Positions 25,728 through 36,954 of a stretch of 64,000 nt of DNA are shown piece by piece. The stretch comes from Cellulomonas uda (GTDB lineage Bacteria; Actinomycetota; Actinomycetes; Actinomycetales; Cellulomonadaceae). The translations under genes were made by a program, and so were the position numbers. Position 1 is the first letter of the stretch. Each line of letters opens with the position of its first letter. The notes under the pieces were generated by a model. It made no database searches. It was not told where the DNA came from and saw only the letters and a list, made by a program, of their open reading frames with translations. Where the stretch lies: positions 28,184 to 92,183 of the forward strand of contig NZ_BJLP01000003.1 of NCBI RefSeq assembly GCF_006538705.1, given 5' to 3'.

Positions 25728-27518
25728 ATGACCACGCCCACCACGACCCGCGAGCCCGTGCTGGAGGTGCGCGACCTGTCGGTCGACTTCGCGGTCGACC
25801 GCACGTGGGTGCCCGCGGCGATCAAGCTCAACTACTCCGTCGCCCCCGGCGAGGTCCTCGCGATCGTCGGCGAGTCCGGCTCGGGCAAGTCCGTGTCCTC
25901 GATGGCGATCCTCGACCTGCTGCCGCGCAACGCGCGCATCTCGGGCTCGATCAAGCTGCGTGGCACCGAGCTGCGCGGGCTGCCGAGCAAGCGCATGCGC
26001 GCGATCCGCGGCAACGACGTCGCGATGATCTTCCAGGAGCCGATGACCGCGCTGAACCCGGCGTACACGGTCGGCTCGCAGATCATCGAGACGCTGCGCC
26101 TGCACAGCGAGATGTCGCCCGCGCAGGCCCGCGAGCGCGCGCTCGAGCTGCTGTCGATGGTCGAGCTGCCGGACCCGGACAAGGCGTTCCGGTCGTACCC
26201 GCACCAGCTCTCGGGCGGCCAGCGCCAGCGCGCGATGATCGCGCAGTCGCTGTCCTGCGACCCGGCCCTGCTCATCGCCGACGAGCCGACGACCGCGCTC
26301 GACGTCACGGTGCAGGCCGAGATCCTCGACCTCATGCGCAACCTGCGCGACCGCCTCGACTCCGCGGTCATCCTCATCACGCACGACATGGGCGTGGTCG
26401 CGGACCTCGCGGACCGCATCGCCGTCATGCGGCGCGGCGTGATCGTCGAGATGGGCACGTCCGAGCAGATCTTCTCCGACCCGCAGCACCAGTACACGCA
26501 GGAGCTGCTCGCCGCGGTCCCGCACCTCGGCGGCCCGGAGATCGACCTGACGGCCGCGCTCGCGAGCGCGACCCACGCGGAGGACCTCGTCGTCGACGTG
26601 TCGCGCGAGGAGCTCGCGCGCCGCGAGGCCGAGAACGCGGCCAAGCTCGAGGCCGCGCGTCGCGAGGAGCGCGCCCGCGAGATGGCCGGCACCGAGCCGA
26701 TCCTGCAGCTCAAGGACGTCGCGATCGAGTACCCCAAGCAGGGGCGCATGCCGGCGTTCCGCGCGGTCGAGGGCGCGAACCTCGTCGTGCGGCCCGGTGA
26801 GGTCGTGGGCCTCGTCGGCGAGTCCGGTTCCGGCAAGACCACGATCGGCCGCGCCGCGGTCGGCCTGCTGCCGGTGGCCGAGGGCACGCTCACGGTCGGC
26901 GACATCGACGTCTCGTCGAACGACCGCAAGACGATCGCGCGCCTGCGCCGCAAGGTCGGCATGGTGTTCCAGGACCCGTCGTCGAGCCTCAACCCGCGCC
27001 TGCCGATCGGTGAGTCGATCGGTGAGCCGCTGTACCTCGCGAAGATCGCCAAGGGTGGCGAGCTGCAGCGTCGCATCGAGGAGCTGCTCGACCAGGTCGA
27101 GCTGCCCCGCGCGTACCGCAACCGCTACCCGCACGAGCTGTCGGGCGGTCAGAAGCAGCGCGTCGGCATCGCGCGTGCGCTCGCGCTGTCGCCCGAGCTG
27201 CTCGTGGCCGACGAGCCGACGTCCGCGCTGGACGTGTCGGTGCAGGCCCACGTGCTCGAGCTGCTGCAGGAGCTGCAGGAGCGCCTGAAGTTCGCGTGCC
27301 TGTTCGTCACGCACGACCTCGCGGTGGTGGACCTGCTCGCGGACCGCATCGTCGTGATGCAGCGCGGCCGGATCGTCGAGCAGGGCTCGCGCGACGCGAT
27401 CCTGCGCAACCCGCAGGACCCGTACACGCAGCGCCTCATCGCGGCCGTGCCGCTGCCCAACCCGGAGAAGCAGCGCGAGCGTCGCGAGCTGCGGGCGCTG
27501 CTGATCGACCGCACGTGA
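25728..27518 (+). CDS. Double ABC ATPase (DppD-DppF fusion)
   Basis: Cytoplasmic energising subunit with two complete nucleotide-binding domains, 596 aa. Domain 1 has GESGSGKS (about 46-53), LSGGQRQR and LLIADEPTTALD. Domain 2 has GESGSGKTT (about 364-372), LSGGQKQR and LLVADEPTSALD. Each ends in the peptide-transporter tail (HQYTQELLAAVPHL, DPYTQRLIAAVPLP) expected of Dpp/Opp ATPases. The linker (REELARREAENAAKLEAARR) is highly charged and helical. The last four bases overlap the start of a second binding-protein gene. The fusion guarantees a one-to-one pair of ATPase domains. Confidence 0.94.
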   Translation: MTTPTTTREPVLEVRDLSVDFAVDRTWVPAAIKLNYSVAPGEVLAIVGESGSGKSVSSMAILDLLPRNARISGSIKLRGTELRGLPSKRMRAIRGNDVAMIFQEPMTALNPAYTVGSQIIETLRLHSEMSPAQARERALELLSMVELPDPDKAFRSYPHQLSGGQRQRAMIAQSLSCDPALLIADEPTTALDVTVQAEILDLMRNLRDRLDSAVILITHDMGVVADLADRIAVMRRGVIVEMGTSEQIFSDPQHQYTQELLAAVPHLGGPEIDLTAALASATHAEDLVVDVSREELARREAENAAKLEAARREERAREMAGTEPILQLKDVAIEYPKQGRMPAFRAVEGANLVVRPGEVVGLVGESGSGKTTIGRAAVGLLPVAEGTLTVGDIDVSSNDRKTIARLRRKVGMVFQDPSSSLNPRLPIGESIGEPLYLAKIAKGGELQRRIEELLDQVELPRAYRNRYPHELSGGQKQRVGIARALALSPELLVADEPTSALDVSVQAHVLELLQELQERLKFACLFVTHDLAVVDLLADRIVVMQRGRIVEQGSRDAILRNPQDPYTQRLIAAVPLPNPEKQRERRELRALLIDRT

Positions 27519-29332
27519 CCCACGCGGCGCAGGGGCGTGCGGCCGGTCGCCGTGGAGGCGGCCGCCGCACGCTCCTCGCTGCGCTCCTGGGTGGCACGGT
27601 CGCGCTCGTGCCGCTCGCGTGCTCGTCGTCGCCCGAGCCGGGCCCGGACCGGTCGCGGGACGTGGTGGTGAGCGTCGGCGCGCCGTTCGGCTCGCTGAAC
27701 GCCGGGACGTCGCAGGGCCGGCTGCCCGGGTCGGTGCTCGTCCGCGGGCTCGTGCAGGACGGCTTCGTCTCGCTCGACGCCGCGGGCGTCGCGGTCCCGG
27801 ACGCCGCGTTCGGCACGGTCGAGAAGACGGCCGACGACCCGCTGACCGTCCGCTACACGATCGGCCCGGACGCCCGCTGGTCCGACGGGACGCCCGTGAC
27901 GGCGGCTGACCTGCTGCTCGAGTGGGCCGCGCGTTCGGGTGCGCTCGACGAGGTCGCGCCCGAGCTGGGCGACGACGGCGAGATCGTCAACGGGGACGCG
28001 CTCGACGCGGGCGTGGCGTTCGCCGCGACCTCGCGGGCACTCGTGCACGTTCAGGCCGTCCCAGCCGTCGACGACGAGGGTCGCGTCACGCTCGTGTACG
28101 CGCAGCCGGTCGCGGACTGGCAGGTCGCGCTCGACGTCAACCTGCCCGCGCACGTGCTGGGCCGCACGGCGCTGGGTGTGGAGGACGCGCAGGAGGCGGC
28201 CGCGGCGGTCGTCGCGGCCGTGACCGCACCCGCCGGGCATCACGACGACCTGGTGGCGGTCTCCCGCGCGTGGCGTACCGGCTTCGACACGGACGCGTTG
28301 GCGGCGAGCACCGCCGACGCCGTCACGACCGGGCCGTACGCGCTCGCGTCGGTGACGGCCTCGGCCGTGGAGCTGGTGCGCAACGAGCGGTACGCGGGCT
28401 CGCGGCCCGCGCGCTTCGACTCGGTGCGCGTGCGCACCGACCAGCACCCGCTGGACCAGGTCTCCTCGCTCGAGGCCGGCGACGTCGACGTCGTCGCGCC
28501 CGTCGCGACGCCGGACGTGCGTGACGCGCTCGTCGATGCCGAGGCGCGGGTGGTGACGGGCGGTGACGCCGCGTGGCAGCTCGTCGCGCGGGCGGGCGGC
28601 ACGGGTCCGTTCGCGGGTGACGACGCGCCGACGGTGCGGGGCGCGCTGTGGTCGACGGTGCCGCGCGAGCAGGTGGTCGACGAGGTCGTCGCGCCGCTGT
28701 GGCCCGAGGCGGTCGTGGACACCGCGGTGCTCGCGACGGTCGGGGACGGTGCGGGCGGCCCGGTCGCGACCGCGCAGCCCGACGCGCCCGCCGCGGCCGC
28801 GCGGCTCGCCGACGCGGGGGTGCGCACACCGGTGGCCGTGCGTGTGCTCGTCTCCACCACCGACCCGCTGCGCGAGCAGACGCTCGCGCTGCTCACGGAC
28901 TCCGCCCGCACGGCCGGCTTCGAGGTCACGGCCTCGACGGCCGACCCGGCGACCGCGCTGTGGGCCGAGCCCGACGCGTGGGACGTCGCGCTGGTCCCGA
29001 CCGTCCAGGACGAGCTCCCCGTCGCGTCGCTCGTCGGCCGGTGGGGGACCGACGGGACCGCGAACGTGACCGCGTGGTCCGACGCGGCGACCGACGCGGC
29101 GCTCGCGGCGCTCGCCGCCCAGACCGACCCCGCGCGCCTCGCCGCCGGGCAGGCGACGCTCGCCGCGAGGCTCGTCGAGGCCGGTGCCGTGCTGCCGCTG
29201 GTGCACGCCCCCGCGCTCACGGCCACGCGCTCCGCGCCCGTCGCGCGCACGCCGCAGGTGGGCGAGGTTCCGCTGCTGCGGCTCTCGCGCGCCGACCTCA
29301 CCGACTGGTGGTCCTGGGCCGCACAGGGCTGA
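27515..29332 (+). CDS. Second ABC substrate-binding lipoprotein (family 5)
   Basis: Protein of 605 aa starting at the GTG that overlaps the ATPase stop (GTGA). The N-terminus has a twin-arginine-like RRGGGRRTLLAAL and a lipobox LACS with Cys36, so export as a lipoprotein is expected. The body resembles family 5 binding proteins (LTVRYTIGPDARWSDGTPVT, AADLLLEWAARSG, TTGPYALASVTASAVELVRN) but is more diverged from the family than the protein at 20279. It may serve the same permeases with a different ligand, or act as an accessory protein. Confidence 0.85.
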   Translation: MTHAAQGRAAGRRGGGRRTLLAALLGGTVALVPLACSSSPEPGPDRSRDVVVSVGAPFGSLNAGTSQGRLPGSVLVRGLVQDGFVSLDAAGVAVPDAAFGTVEKTADDPLTVRYTIGPDARWSDGTPVTAADLLLEWAARSGALDEVAPELGDDGEIVNGDALDAGVAFAATSRALVHVQAVPAVDDEGRVTLVYAQPVADWQVALDVNLPAHVLGRTALGVEDAQEAAAAVVAAVTAPAGHHDDLVAVSRAWRTGFDTDALAASTADAVTTGPYALASVTASAVELVRNERYAGSRPARFDSVRVRTDQHPLDQVSSLEAGDVDVVAPVATPDVRDALVDAEARVVTGGDAAWQLVARAGGTGPFAGDDAPTVRGALWSTVPREQVVDEVVAPLWPEAVVDTAVLATVGDGAGGPVATAQPDAPAAAARLADAGVRTPVAVRVLVSTTDPLREQTLALLTDSARTAGFEVTASTADPATALWAEPDAWDVALVPTVQDELPVASLVGRWGTDGTANVTAWSDAATDAALAALAAQTDPARLAAGQATLAARLVEAGAVLPLVHAPALTATRSAPVARTPQVGEVPLLRLSRADLTDWWSWAAQG

Positions 29333-29428
29333 GCCCGGGCGTGGGCCCGAGTCGTGCGGGCGGCCCGGCGCGGCGCAGGTCACGTGTGGCGAGGGCCACG
29401 CGGCCACCGGTGATTGGCCCGGACCGGG

Positions 29429-29434
29429 TAAGAT
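29429..29434 (+). promoter_or_regulatory. -10 element before typA
   Basis: TAAGAT in an AT-poor setting, about 55 bases before the typA start codon, is a good -10 hexamer. The -35 is not clear. Confidence 0.45.
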
Positions 29435-29489
29435 CGACCGGCGCCGCCGTCGGCGTCACCCCCCTTTCCTCCACTCGAGAAGAGCTCGC

Positions 29490-31421
<1,932 letters not shown>

Positions 31422-31424
31422 GCC

Positions 31425-32354
31425 GTGCCGGGGCCGGGCCGGCCCGGCGGCCTGCTCGCGGTGCACGCGCACCCCGACGACGAGACGCTCGCGACGGGTG
31501 CGCTGCTCGCGACGTGGGCCGCGGCCGGGCTGCCCGTGACCCTGGTGACGTGCACGCGCGGTGAGCGCGGCGAGGTGATCGGGGACGCGCTCGCGCACCT
31601 CGAGGGCGACGGCCCGGCGCTCGCGGCGCACCGCGAGACCGAGCTCGCCGGCGCCCTCGCGGCGCTGGGCGTGGCCGACCACGTGTTCCTCGACGCCCTG
31701 ACCGGGGCGCGGTACGAGGACTCGGGCATGGCCTGGGCCGACGAGGGCCGCCGCGCGGTCGCGGCTCCCGAGGCGGTCGCCGCGGGGACGGCGCTGGCCG
31801 CGCAGCCGCTCGACGACCTCGCCGCCCCGCTCGCCACGCTTGTCGCCGACCGGGCGCCGGCCGTCGTCGTGACGTACGAGCCGGGCGGGGGGTACGGCCA
31901 CCCGGACCACGTGCGTGCGCACGACGTGACGTCCCGCGCGCTCGAGCTCGCGGCGCGGGCCGGGCACCGCGTGCCCGTGGTGCTGTGGGCCGCGCAGGGG
32001 CGCCGGCGGGCGCGCGCCGCGCGTGCCGCGCTGCGCCGCCTCGTCGGACCGGGTGACGCGCTGACCCCGCCCGCGGACGACGACGTGTTCGCCTCGGTCG
32101 TCGTCGACGACGAGCGTGTGGCGGTCGAGGTCGACACGCGCCCGGTGCGCGACACCGTGCTCGACGCGCTGCGCGCCCACGCGACGCAGGTGCAGCACGT
32201 GGCCGCCGTCGACGACGAGCCCGCGCTCGTCGGCCGGTACGGCCTCAGCCTCGGCCTGGCCGAGCCGGTCCTGCCCGTCGAGCAGTACCGCCTCGCACCC
32301 GGCTCGAGCCCCGGCGGTCTCGCGTGGCCCGCAGGGGTCCGGCCGGTAGCCTGA
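31425..32354 (+). CDS. mshB: PIG-L deacetylase, probable mycothiol MshB
   Basis: Zinc-dependent deacetylase of 309 aa. The PIG-L motif AHPDDE is at residues 15-20 and the third zinc ligand region YGHPDH at 157-162. The sequence TCTRGERGEVIGDALAHLEG and the C-terminal PVEQYRLAPG fit the mycobacterial MshB group, which removes acetyl from GlcNAc-Ins in mycothiol synthesis. Mca, the related amidase, is the alternative, but the length and ERGEVI context favour MshB. The GTG start is 3 bases after typA, and the next two genes follow closely, so they may be cotranscribed. Confidence 0.85.
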   Translation: MPGPGRPGGLLAVHAHPDDETLATGALLATWAAAGLPVTLVTCTRGERGEVIGDALAHLEGDGPALAAHRETELAGALAALGVADHVFLDALTGARYEDSGMAWADEGRRAVAAPEAVAAGTALAAQPLDDLAAPLATLVADRAPAVVVTYEPGGGYGHPDHVRAHDVTSRALELAARAGHRVPVVLWAAQGRRRARAARAALRRLVGPGDALTPPADDDVFASVVVDDERVAVEVDTRPVRDTVLDALRAHATQVQHVAAVDDEPALVGRYGLSLGLAEPVLPVEQYRLAPGSSPGGLAWPAGVRPVA

Positions 32355-32358
32355 CCGC

Positions 32359-32778
32359 GTGCAGCCGCTGACCCCGCAGACCCTCGTGCGGGCCCTCCTG
32401 TCGTTCGTCCTCGGCCTCCTGATCGGGGCGCTCGGGACCGTCGTCCACCGCGGTGCGATGCCGTGGGGCCTGCTCGCCGGGCTCGCCCTGGTGCTCGCCG
32501 CGAGCGTCATGGTGCGCGCGTGGGCCGGGTGGCCCGCGTACGTCGGGCTCGTCGGTGGTGTGTTCCTCGCCGTCGTCGTGCTCGCGCGGACCGGACCCGG
32601 CGGTGACGTGCTCCTGCCCGGCGGCGACCGCGTGAACGCACCGTGGCTCGGCCTCGCCTGGCTCGGCGGGGTCGTGGTCGCGCTCGCCCTCGGTGCGCTC
32701 GCCCCGCGCCGCTGGTTCGACGACACCCCGCGCGCACCGGCCGCACCGGCCGCACCGCCGAGCGACGGCGCGGCGTGA
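32359..32778 (+). CDS. Small membrane protein (DUF6113-like)
   Basis: Protein of 139 aa with four predicted membrane helices (ALLSFVLGLLIGALGTVV, GLLAGLALVLAASVMVRAW, YVGLVGGVFLAVVVLA, WLGGVVVALALGALAP) and a short Ala/Pro tail. It resembles the small membrane protein usually found after mshB in actinobacteria; its role is unknown. The GTG at 32359 is exactly 6 bases after TAGCCT (32347-32352), so it may have its own leaderless transcript besides read-through from mshB. It overlaps the next gene by four bases. Confidence 0.75.
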   Translation: MQPLTPQTLVRALLSFVLGLLIGALGTVVHRGAMPWGLLAGLALVLAASVMVRAWAGWPAYVGLVGGVFLAVVVLARTGPGGDVLLPGGDRVNAPWLGLAWLGGVVVALALGALAPRRWFDDTPRAPAAPAAPPSDGAA

Positions 32779-33263
32779 GCGCCCGGCCCGACGACTTCCG
32801 CACCGCCGTCGCGGCGCTCCCCGCGGGCGTCGCCGTCGTCACCACGACGTGGCGGCGCACGGTCTGGGCCATGACCGTCAGCTCGGTCGCGTCCGTGTCC
32901 CTCGACCCCCCGCTGCTGCTGTTCTGCGTGCACGCCGACGCGCGCCTGCGCGACGCGCTCGACGAGGCCGACACCTGGACGGTCTCCGTGCTCGGCGCCG
33001 ACCAGGCGCCCGTCGCCGACTGGCTCGCGTCCGCCGGGCGCCCCGCCGTCGACCAGCTCACCCGCGTCCCGCACCACGCACCCGACGTCGCCGCGGGCAT
33101 CCGCGTCGACGGGGCCGCCGCCTGGTTCGAGTGCCGCACGAGTGCCATCCACGCCGCGGGTGACCACGACGTCGTCGTCGGCGAGGTGCTCGTCGCGGAA
33201 CGCGCCGGACCCGAGGTCGGGGGCCTCGTGCACGTCGAGGGACGCCTGCGCGGCCTGCGCTGA
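32775..33263 (+). CDS. Flavin reductase-like protein
   Basis: FMN-binding split-barrel protein of 162 aa. Family hallmarks are DFRTAVAALPAGVAVVTTT at the N-terminus, MTVSSVASVSLDPPLLLFCV, and the late HDVVVGEVLV strand. Members supply reduced flavin to monooxygenases. No monooxygenase is adjacent, so the partner is unknown. The GTG start overlaps the stop of the membrane protein gene (GTGA). Confidence 0.87.
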   Translation: MSARPDDFRTAVAALPAGVAVVTTTWRRTVWAMTVSSVASVSLDPPLLLFCVHADARLRDALDEADTWTVSVLGADQAPVADWLASAGRPAVDQLTRVPHHAPDVAAGIRVDGAAAWFECRTSAIHAAGDHDVVVGEVLVAERAGPEVGGLVHVEGRLRGLR

Positions 33264-33340
33264 GGTCACGATCTCGTCACAGGTCGTCCGCGTGCGTCGA
33301 GGCGCGCGTGGGCCTGCGCCGCCCTCACGGCACCGCGACG

Positions 33341-33346
33341 TAGACT
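33341..33346 (+). promoter_or_regulatory. -10 element before VanW gene
   Basis: TAGACT 33 bases before the ATG at 33380, followed by a ribosome-binding site AGGGGAAG. Unlike many neighbours this gene therefore has a normal 5' leader of about 27 bases. Confidence 0.5.
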
Positions 33347-33379
33347 CGCCGGGCGTAACACGACCGAGCAGGGGAAGCG

Positions 33380-36300
33380 ATGACCGACCGTACCGACGCC
33401 GACAGCCCCGCGCCCCAGGAGCCGTCGAACGGGAGCTCGGCCGACGATGTCGTCTGGCCCGTCTGGGGTGCGACCACGCGCCGCCCCGCCCTCGGGGACG
33501 ACACACGTCCGAACCCGGTCGTCCCTGCCGGGGACGCGCCCGCCGAGCCGGCTGACCCGCACGAGGCCCCCGCGGAGGACGTCGTGACCGACGAGCCCTC
33601 TGCCGACGACGTCGCCCCCGACGAGCCCGTCGCCACCGATGCGTCGCCCGACGAGGACGTGCCCGACGAGGACGTGCCCGACGAGGACGGGTCGGACGAG
33701 GACGGGTCGAACGAGGACGGGTCGGACGAGGACGTGCCCGACGAGGACGGGTCGGACGAGGGCGGGTCGGACGAGGACGTGCCCGACGAGGACGAGCCCG
33801 ACGAGGCGCCCACTGCCGACACGGAGCCCACTGCCGACGCGGAGCCCACTGACGAGCCCGTCGAGGCCGAGGCGCAGGCCGCTGTCGCGCAGACCGTCCG
33901 GCCTGAGGAGCCCGAGAACGAGGGCCCGCGCGAGGACGAGGCCACCGTCGAGGACGAGGACGAGGACGACGCCGAGGACGAGGGCGCCGTCGAGGTCGTG
34001 GACGACGAGGACGTGGACGACGACGACGGCGCGGCGGAGGAACCGGCGCCGACGGTCGTCGTGCCCGCGATCTTCACCGAGACCGCCGCGTCGACGCCCG
34101 CGGCAGAGGAACCTGTCGCAAGCGCTGCCGGCGGCACAGAGCCGACGTCCGCGCCGACGTCCGAGCCGGTCGACGAGCCGGAGGCCGACGAGGCCGCGGA
34201 CGAGTCCGACGCGAGCGAGCCCGATGCCGGAGAGCCGTCCGACGACGAGCGCACGGCCGCTGCGGAGGCCACGGCCGACGAGCCCGCTGCCGACGAGGCC
34301 GCTGCCGACGAGGCCGCTGCCGACGAGGCCGCTGCCGCCGACGCCGCCGCCCCCGACGTGGCCGCTGCCGAGGAGCCTGCCGCCGACGAGCCGGTCGCCG
34401 ACGCGCCTGCGGCCGCCGTGCGCACGAGCGCGCCCCGCGACTCCGAGACGGTCGTCCTGCCTGCCACGCCGGCCGCGCCCGCGGAGCCGACCGCGGCGAC
34501 CGAGCCCGCGCCGCCCGCGGACCCTGCCGCGGCCGCCGCCGTGGCTCCGACGCGGGAGTCCGTGTTCCCCCGGCGCGAGGCGCAGCCGACGACGCAGACG
34601 TCCCGACCGGCGGACGCCAGGGGTGACGAGACGGTCGTCCTGCCCGCGTCGGCACCCACCACCCCGCCGTCCGCGACCTCGACGTCCGCGCCCCCGACGT
34701 CCACCGCCCCGACGTCCACAGGCTCGACGCCGGGCGGTCCGGCGCGCGTGACGGCCGGTCCGGTGCCGACCACGCCGCGCGACCCGTCGCCGTTCGACGA
34801 CTTCGAGCCCGAGGAGCACGTGCGCCGCTGGCCGCGGCGCCTGGCGGTCGGTGCGGGCGTCGTCGTGCTGCTCGGCGCGGCGTACGTCGGCGCGAGCTAC
34901 GCGACGGCGGACCGCGTCCCGCGGGGGGCGACGGTCGCGGGCGTGGACATCGGCGGGCTCTCGGCGGACGCCGCGGTCGCGCGGCTGGACGAGGAGCTCG
35001 CGCCGACGACGCAGGACGCGGTCGAGGTGCTCGCGAACGACGTGCAGGCGACGCTCGAGCCGCAGGCCGCGGGCCTGTCGTTCGACGCGGCGGCGACGGT
35101 CGACCGGCTCACGGGCGTGGACCTGGCGCAGCCGCGCCGGCTGTGGGACCAGATCGTCGGCGTGGGTGCGCAGGAGCCCGTGACGCAGGTGGACGAGGCG
35201 AAGCTGACGGCCGCGCTCGAGGCGCTGGGGACGTCGCTGTCGCTCGCACCGGTCGACGGTGCGGTGCTGTTCGTCGACGGTGCCGCGGTGCTGACGGACG
35301 CGTCCGAGGGCTGGAGCCTCGACCAGGACGCGGCGGCGGACCTCGTGTCCCGCGACTGGCTGGTCGCGGCGCAGCCGCTGGCGCTGCCGACGTCGGTGGT
35401 CGAGCCCGAGATCACCCAGGCGGAGGCGCAGGCGGCGCTGGACGACGTGGCGGAGCCGCTCGTGTCCGCCCCGATCTCGGTCGTCGTGTCCGAGAAGCTC
35501 GCGGTGCTGCAGCCGGCCACGCTCGCGGCGGCTGCAGCGATGCAGCCGGTCGACGGGGACCTCGAGCTGCAGCTCGACGGTGAGGCGCTCGCGGACGCGG
35601 TCGTCGAGCAGCTGCCCGAGGGTGTGCTGACGTCGGCGGCGGACGCGCACTTCGAGTTCCAGGACGGCAAGCCGGTGCTCGTGCCGGGCGAGCCGGGCAC
35701 CACGGTGGCGCCGGAGGACGTCGCGGACGCGGTCGCGGCCGTCGCCGACGCGCAGGACCGCACCGCGACGGTGGAGCTGACGCAGACCGACCCGAGCGAG
35801 TCCACCGAGGCGCTCGAGGAGCTCGGCGTCAAGGAAGTCGTCTCGGAGTTCTCGACGCCGCTGACGAGCGAGCCGCGCCGCACGCAGAACATCCGTCAGG
35901 GGCTGGAGAACATCACGGGCGTGCTCATCCGGCCGGGCGAGACGTTCAGCCTCACCGACGCGCTCGGGCCGATCGACGCGGCCCACGGGTTCGTGCAGGC
36001 CGGCGCGATCGTCAACGGCGAGCACTCGGACGCGTGGGGCGGTGGCCTGTCGCAGGTGTCGACGACGACGTTCAACGCCGCGTACCTCGCGGGCATGGAG
36101 GACGTCGAGCACACGCCGCACAGCGAGTGGTTCGCGCGGTACCCGGAGGGGCGCGAGGCGACGATCTTCACCGGCGTGATCGACATGAAGTGGAAGAACT
36201 CGACGCCGTACGGCGCACTCGTGCAGGGCTGGGTCGCGGACGGGCGCGCGTACGTGCGCCTCTGGGGGACCAAGTACTGGACGGTCGAGTCGTCGACGAG

Positions 36301-36541
36301 CGGGCGCTCGGGTGTGGTGCAGCCGTCCACGGTGTACTCCACGTCGCGCACGTGCTCGCCGCAGTCCGCCGGAAACCCGGGCTTCTCGGTGACGGTGACG
36401 CGCCGGTTGCTGCTGGACGGCGAGCTGAAGGACACGACGTCGAACACCTGGCGGTACAAGCCGCAGAACCGCGTGGTGTGCGGCTCGCCGCCCGACAAGG
36501 ACAAGGAGAAGGACAAGGACAAGGAGTCCGCCGCTCCCTGA
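33380..36541 (+). CDS. VanW family protein with acidic repeat region
   Basis: Protein of 1053 aa in three parts. Residues 1-480 are cytoplasmic, disordered and very acidic, with a DEDxx pentapeptide array (about 91-140) and Ala/Asp/Glu repeats (ADEAAADEAA, about 299-322). One membrane helix (RLAVGAGVVVLLGAAYVGAS) lies at about 487-508. The outside part holds peptidoglycan-binding-4-like repeats (GATVAGVDIGGLSADAAVAR) and a VanW domain from about 828 (LTSEPRRTQNI...RPGETFSLTDALG...GGGLSQVSTTTFNAAY). The biochemical role of VanW is unknown; a cell-wall function is likely. It ends in a Lys/Asp/Glu tail (DKDKEKDKDKE). Confidence 0.9.
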   Translation: MTDRTDADSPAPQEPSNGSSADDVVWPVWGATTRRPALGDDTRPNPVVPAGDAPAEPADPHEAPAEDVVTDEPSADDVAPDEPVATDASPDEDVPDEDVPDEDGSDEDGSNEDGSDEDVPDEDGSDEGGSDEDVPDEDEPDEAPTADTEPTADAEPTDEPVEAEAQAAVAQTVRPEEPENEGPREDEATVEDEDEDDAEDEGAVEVVDDEDVDDDDGAAEEPAPTVVVPAIFTETAASTPAAEEPVASAAGGTEPTSAPTSEPVDEPEADEAADESDASEPDAGEPSDDERTAAAEATADEPAADEAAADEAAADEAAAADAAAPDVAAAEEPAADEPVADAPAAAVRTSAPRDSETVVLPATPAAPAEPTAATEPAPPADPAAAAAVAPTRESVFPRREAQPTTQTSRPADARGDETVVLPASAPTTPPSATSTSAPPTSTAPTSTGSTPGGPARVTAGPVPTTPRDPSPFDDFEPEEHVRRWPRRLAVGAGVVVLLGAAYVGASYATADRVPRGATVAGVDIGGLSADAAVARLDEELAPTTQDAVEVLANDVQATLEPQAAGLSFDAAATVDRLTGVDLAQPRRLWDQIVGVGAQEPVTQVDEAKLTAALEALGTSLSLAPVDGAVLFVDGAAVLTDASEGWSLDQDAAADLVSRDWLVAAQPLALPTSVVEPEITQAEAQAALDDVAEPLVSAPISVVVSEKLAVLQPATLAAAAAMQPVDGDLELQLDGEALADAVVEQLPEGVLTSAADAHFEFQDGKPVLVPGEPGTTVAPEDVADAVAAVADAQDRTATVELTQTDPSESTEALEELGVKEVVSEFSTPLTSEPRRTQNIRQGLENITGVLIRPGETFSLTDALGPIDAAHGFVQAGAIVNGEHSDAWGGGLSQVSTTTFNAAYLAGMEDVEHTPHSEWFARYPEGREATIFTGVIDMKWKNSTPYGALVQGWVADGRAYVRLWGTKYWTVESSTSGRSGVVQPSTVYSTSRTCSPQSAGNPGFSVTVTRRLLLDGELKDTTSNTWRYKPQNRVVCGSPPDKDKEKDKDKESAAP
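33650..33800 (+). repeat. 15-bp in-frame tandem repeat in VanW gene
   Basis: About ten units of GACGAGGACGTGCCC or GACGAGGACGGGTCG encode DEDVP/DEDGS. Both unit types alternate irregularly, a sign of slippage and recombination. Copy number may vary between strains. Confidence 0.8.
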
Positions 36542-36542
36542 G

Positions 36543-36594
36543 CCGACCTCGACCGCAGCGTCGACCTCCACCGCAGTGCCGACCTCGACCGCAG
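36543..36594 (+). repeat. Short intergenic tandem repeat
   Basis: Three 16-18-base units of the form GTCGACCTCCACCGCAGT, with small differences, fill the gap between the VanW stop and the convergent gene. Confidence 0.6.
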
Positions 36595-36598
36595 CGGG

Positions 36599-36892
36599 TC
36601 AGTGCCGCCGGGCGCGTCGCTCGGGGGGCGGGGGGATCGGCTTCCAGAGCACGACGTCCGCGCCCAGGATCCGGGCGGGGCCGCGCGAGGTGTCGAGCGT
36701 CAGGCCCTCGTCGTCGACGCGCAGCACCACGCCGAGCACGTCGGTGAGGTGCGGCCCGTCCGGCGGGGCCGGCACGAGGCGGCGTCGGACGACGACGCGC
36801 GTGCCGGCGGCGGCCTCGCGCCACGGCCGGGCAGGAGGGGCGCTCACCGTCCGGGCCTCGTGGCGGCGGGCGGAGGGTCGGGGAGTGGACAC
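36599..36892 (-). CDS. Small SH3-like protein (GNAT N-terminal-type domain)
   Basis: Protein of 97 aa. After a basic leader it reads GTRVVVRRRLVPAPPDGPHL, TDVLGVVLRVDDEGLTLDTS and ADVVLWKPIPPPPERRAR. This resembles the SH3-like N-terminal domain seen on some actinobacterial GNAT acetyltransferases, but here no acetyltransferase domain follows. It may be a stand-alone binding protein or the remainder of a split gene. The GTG start at 36892 is 62 bases from the divergent ferredoxin gene. Confidence 0.6.
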   Translation of the reverse strand: MSTPRPSARRHEARTVSAPPARPWREAAAGTRVVVRRRLVPAPPDGPHLTDVLGVVLRVDDEGLTLDTSRGPARILGADVVLWKPIPPPPERRARRH

Positions 36893-36954
36893 CGGAGCGT
36901 GCGCGTGCGCATGTGGGGAATACTAGGGACGACCCGTCAAGTGGAGGACCGACC

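Noticed and set aside
33650..33800. Regular repeats that might look like a CRISPR array
   Set aside because: The units are 15 bases, directly adjacent, without spacers, and in frame within a protein gene.
33266..36571. An 1101-codon minus-strand open frame opposite the VanW gene
   Set aside because: Mirror of the repetitive acidic coding region; low-complexity Gly/Arg/Leu/Val text, no ribosome-binding site or family.
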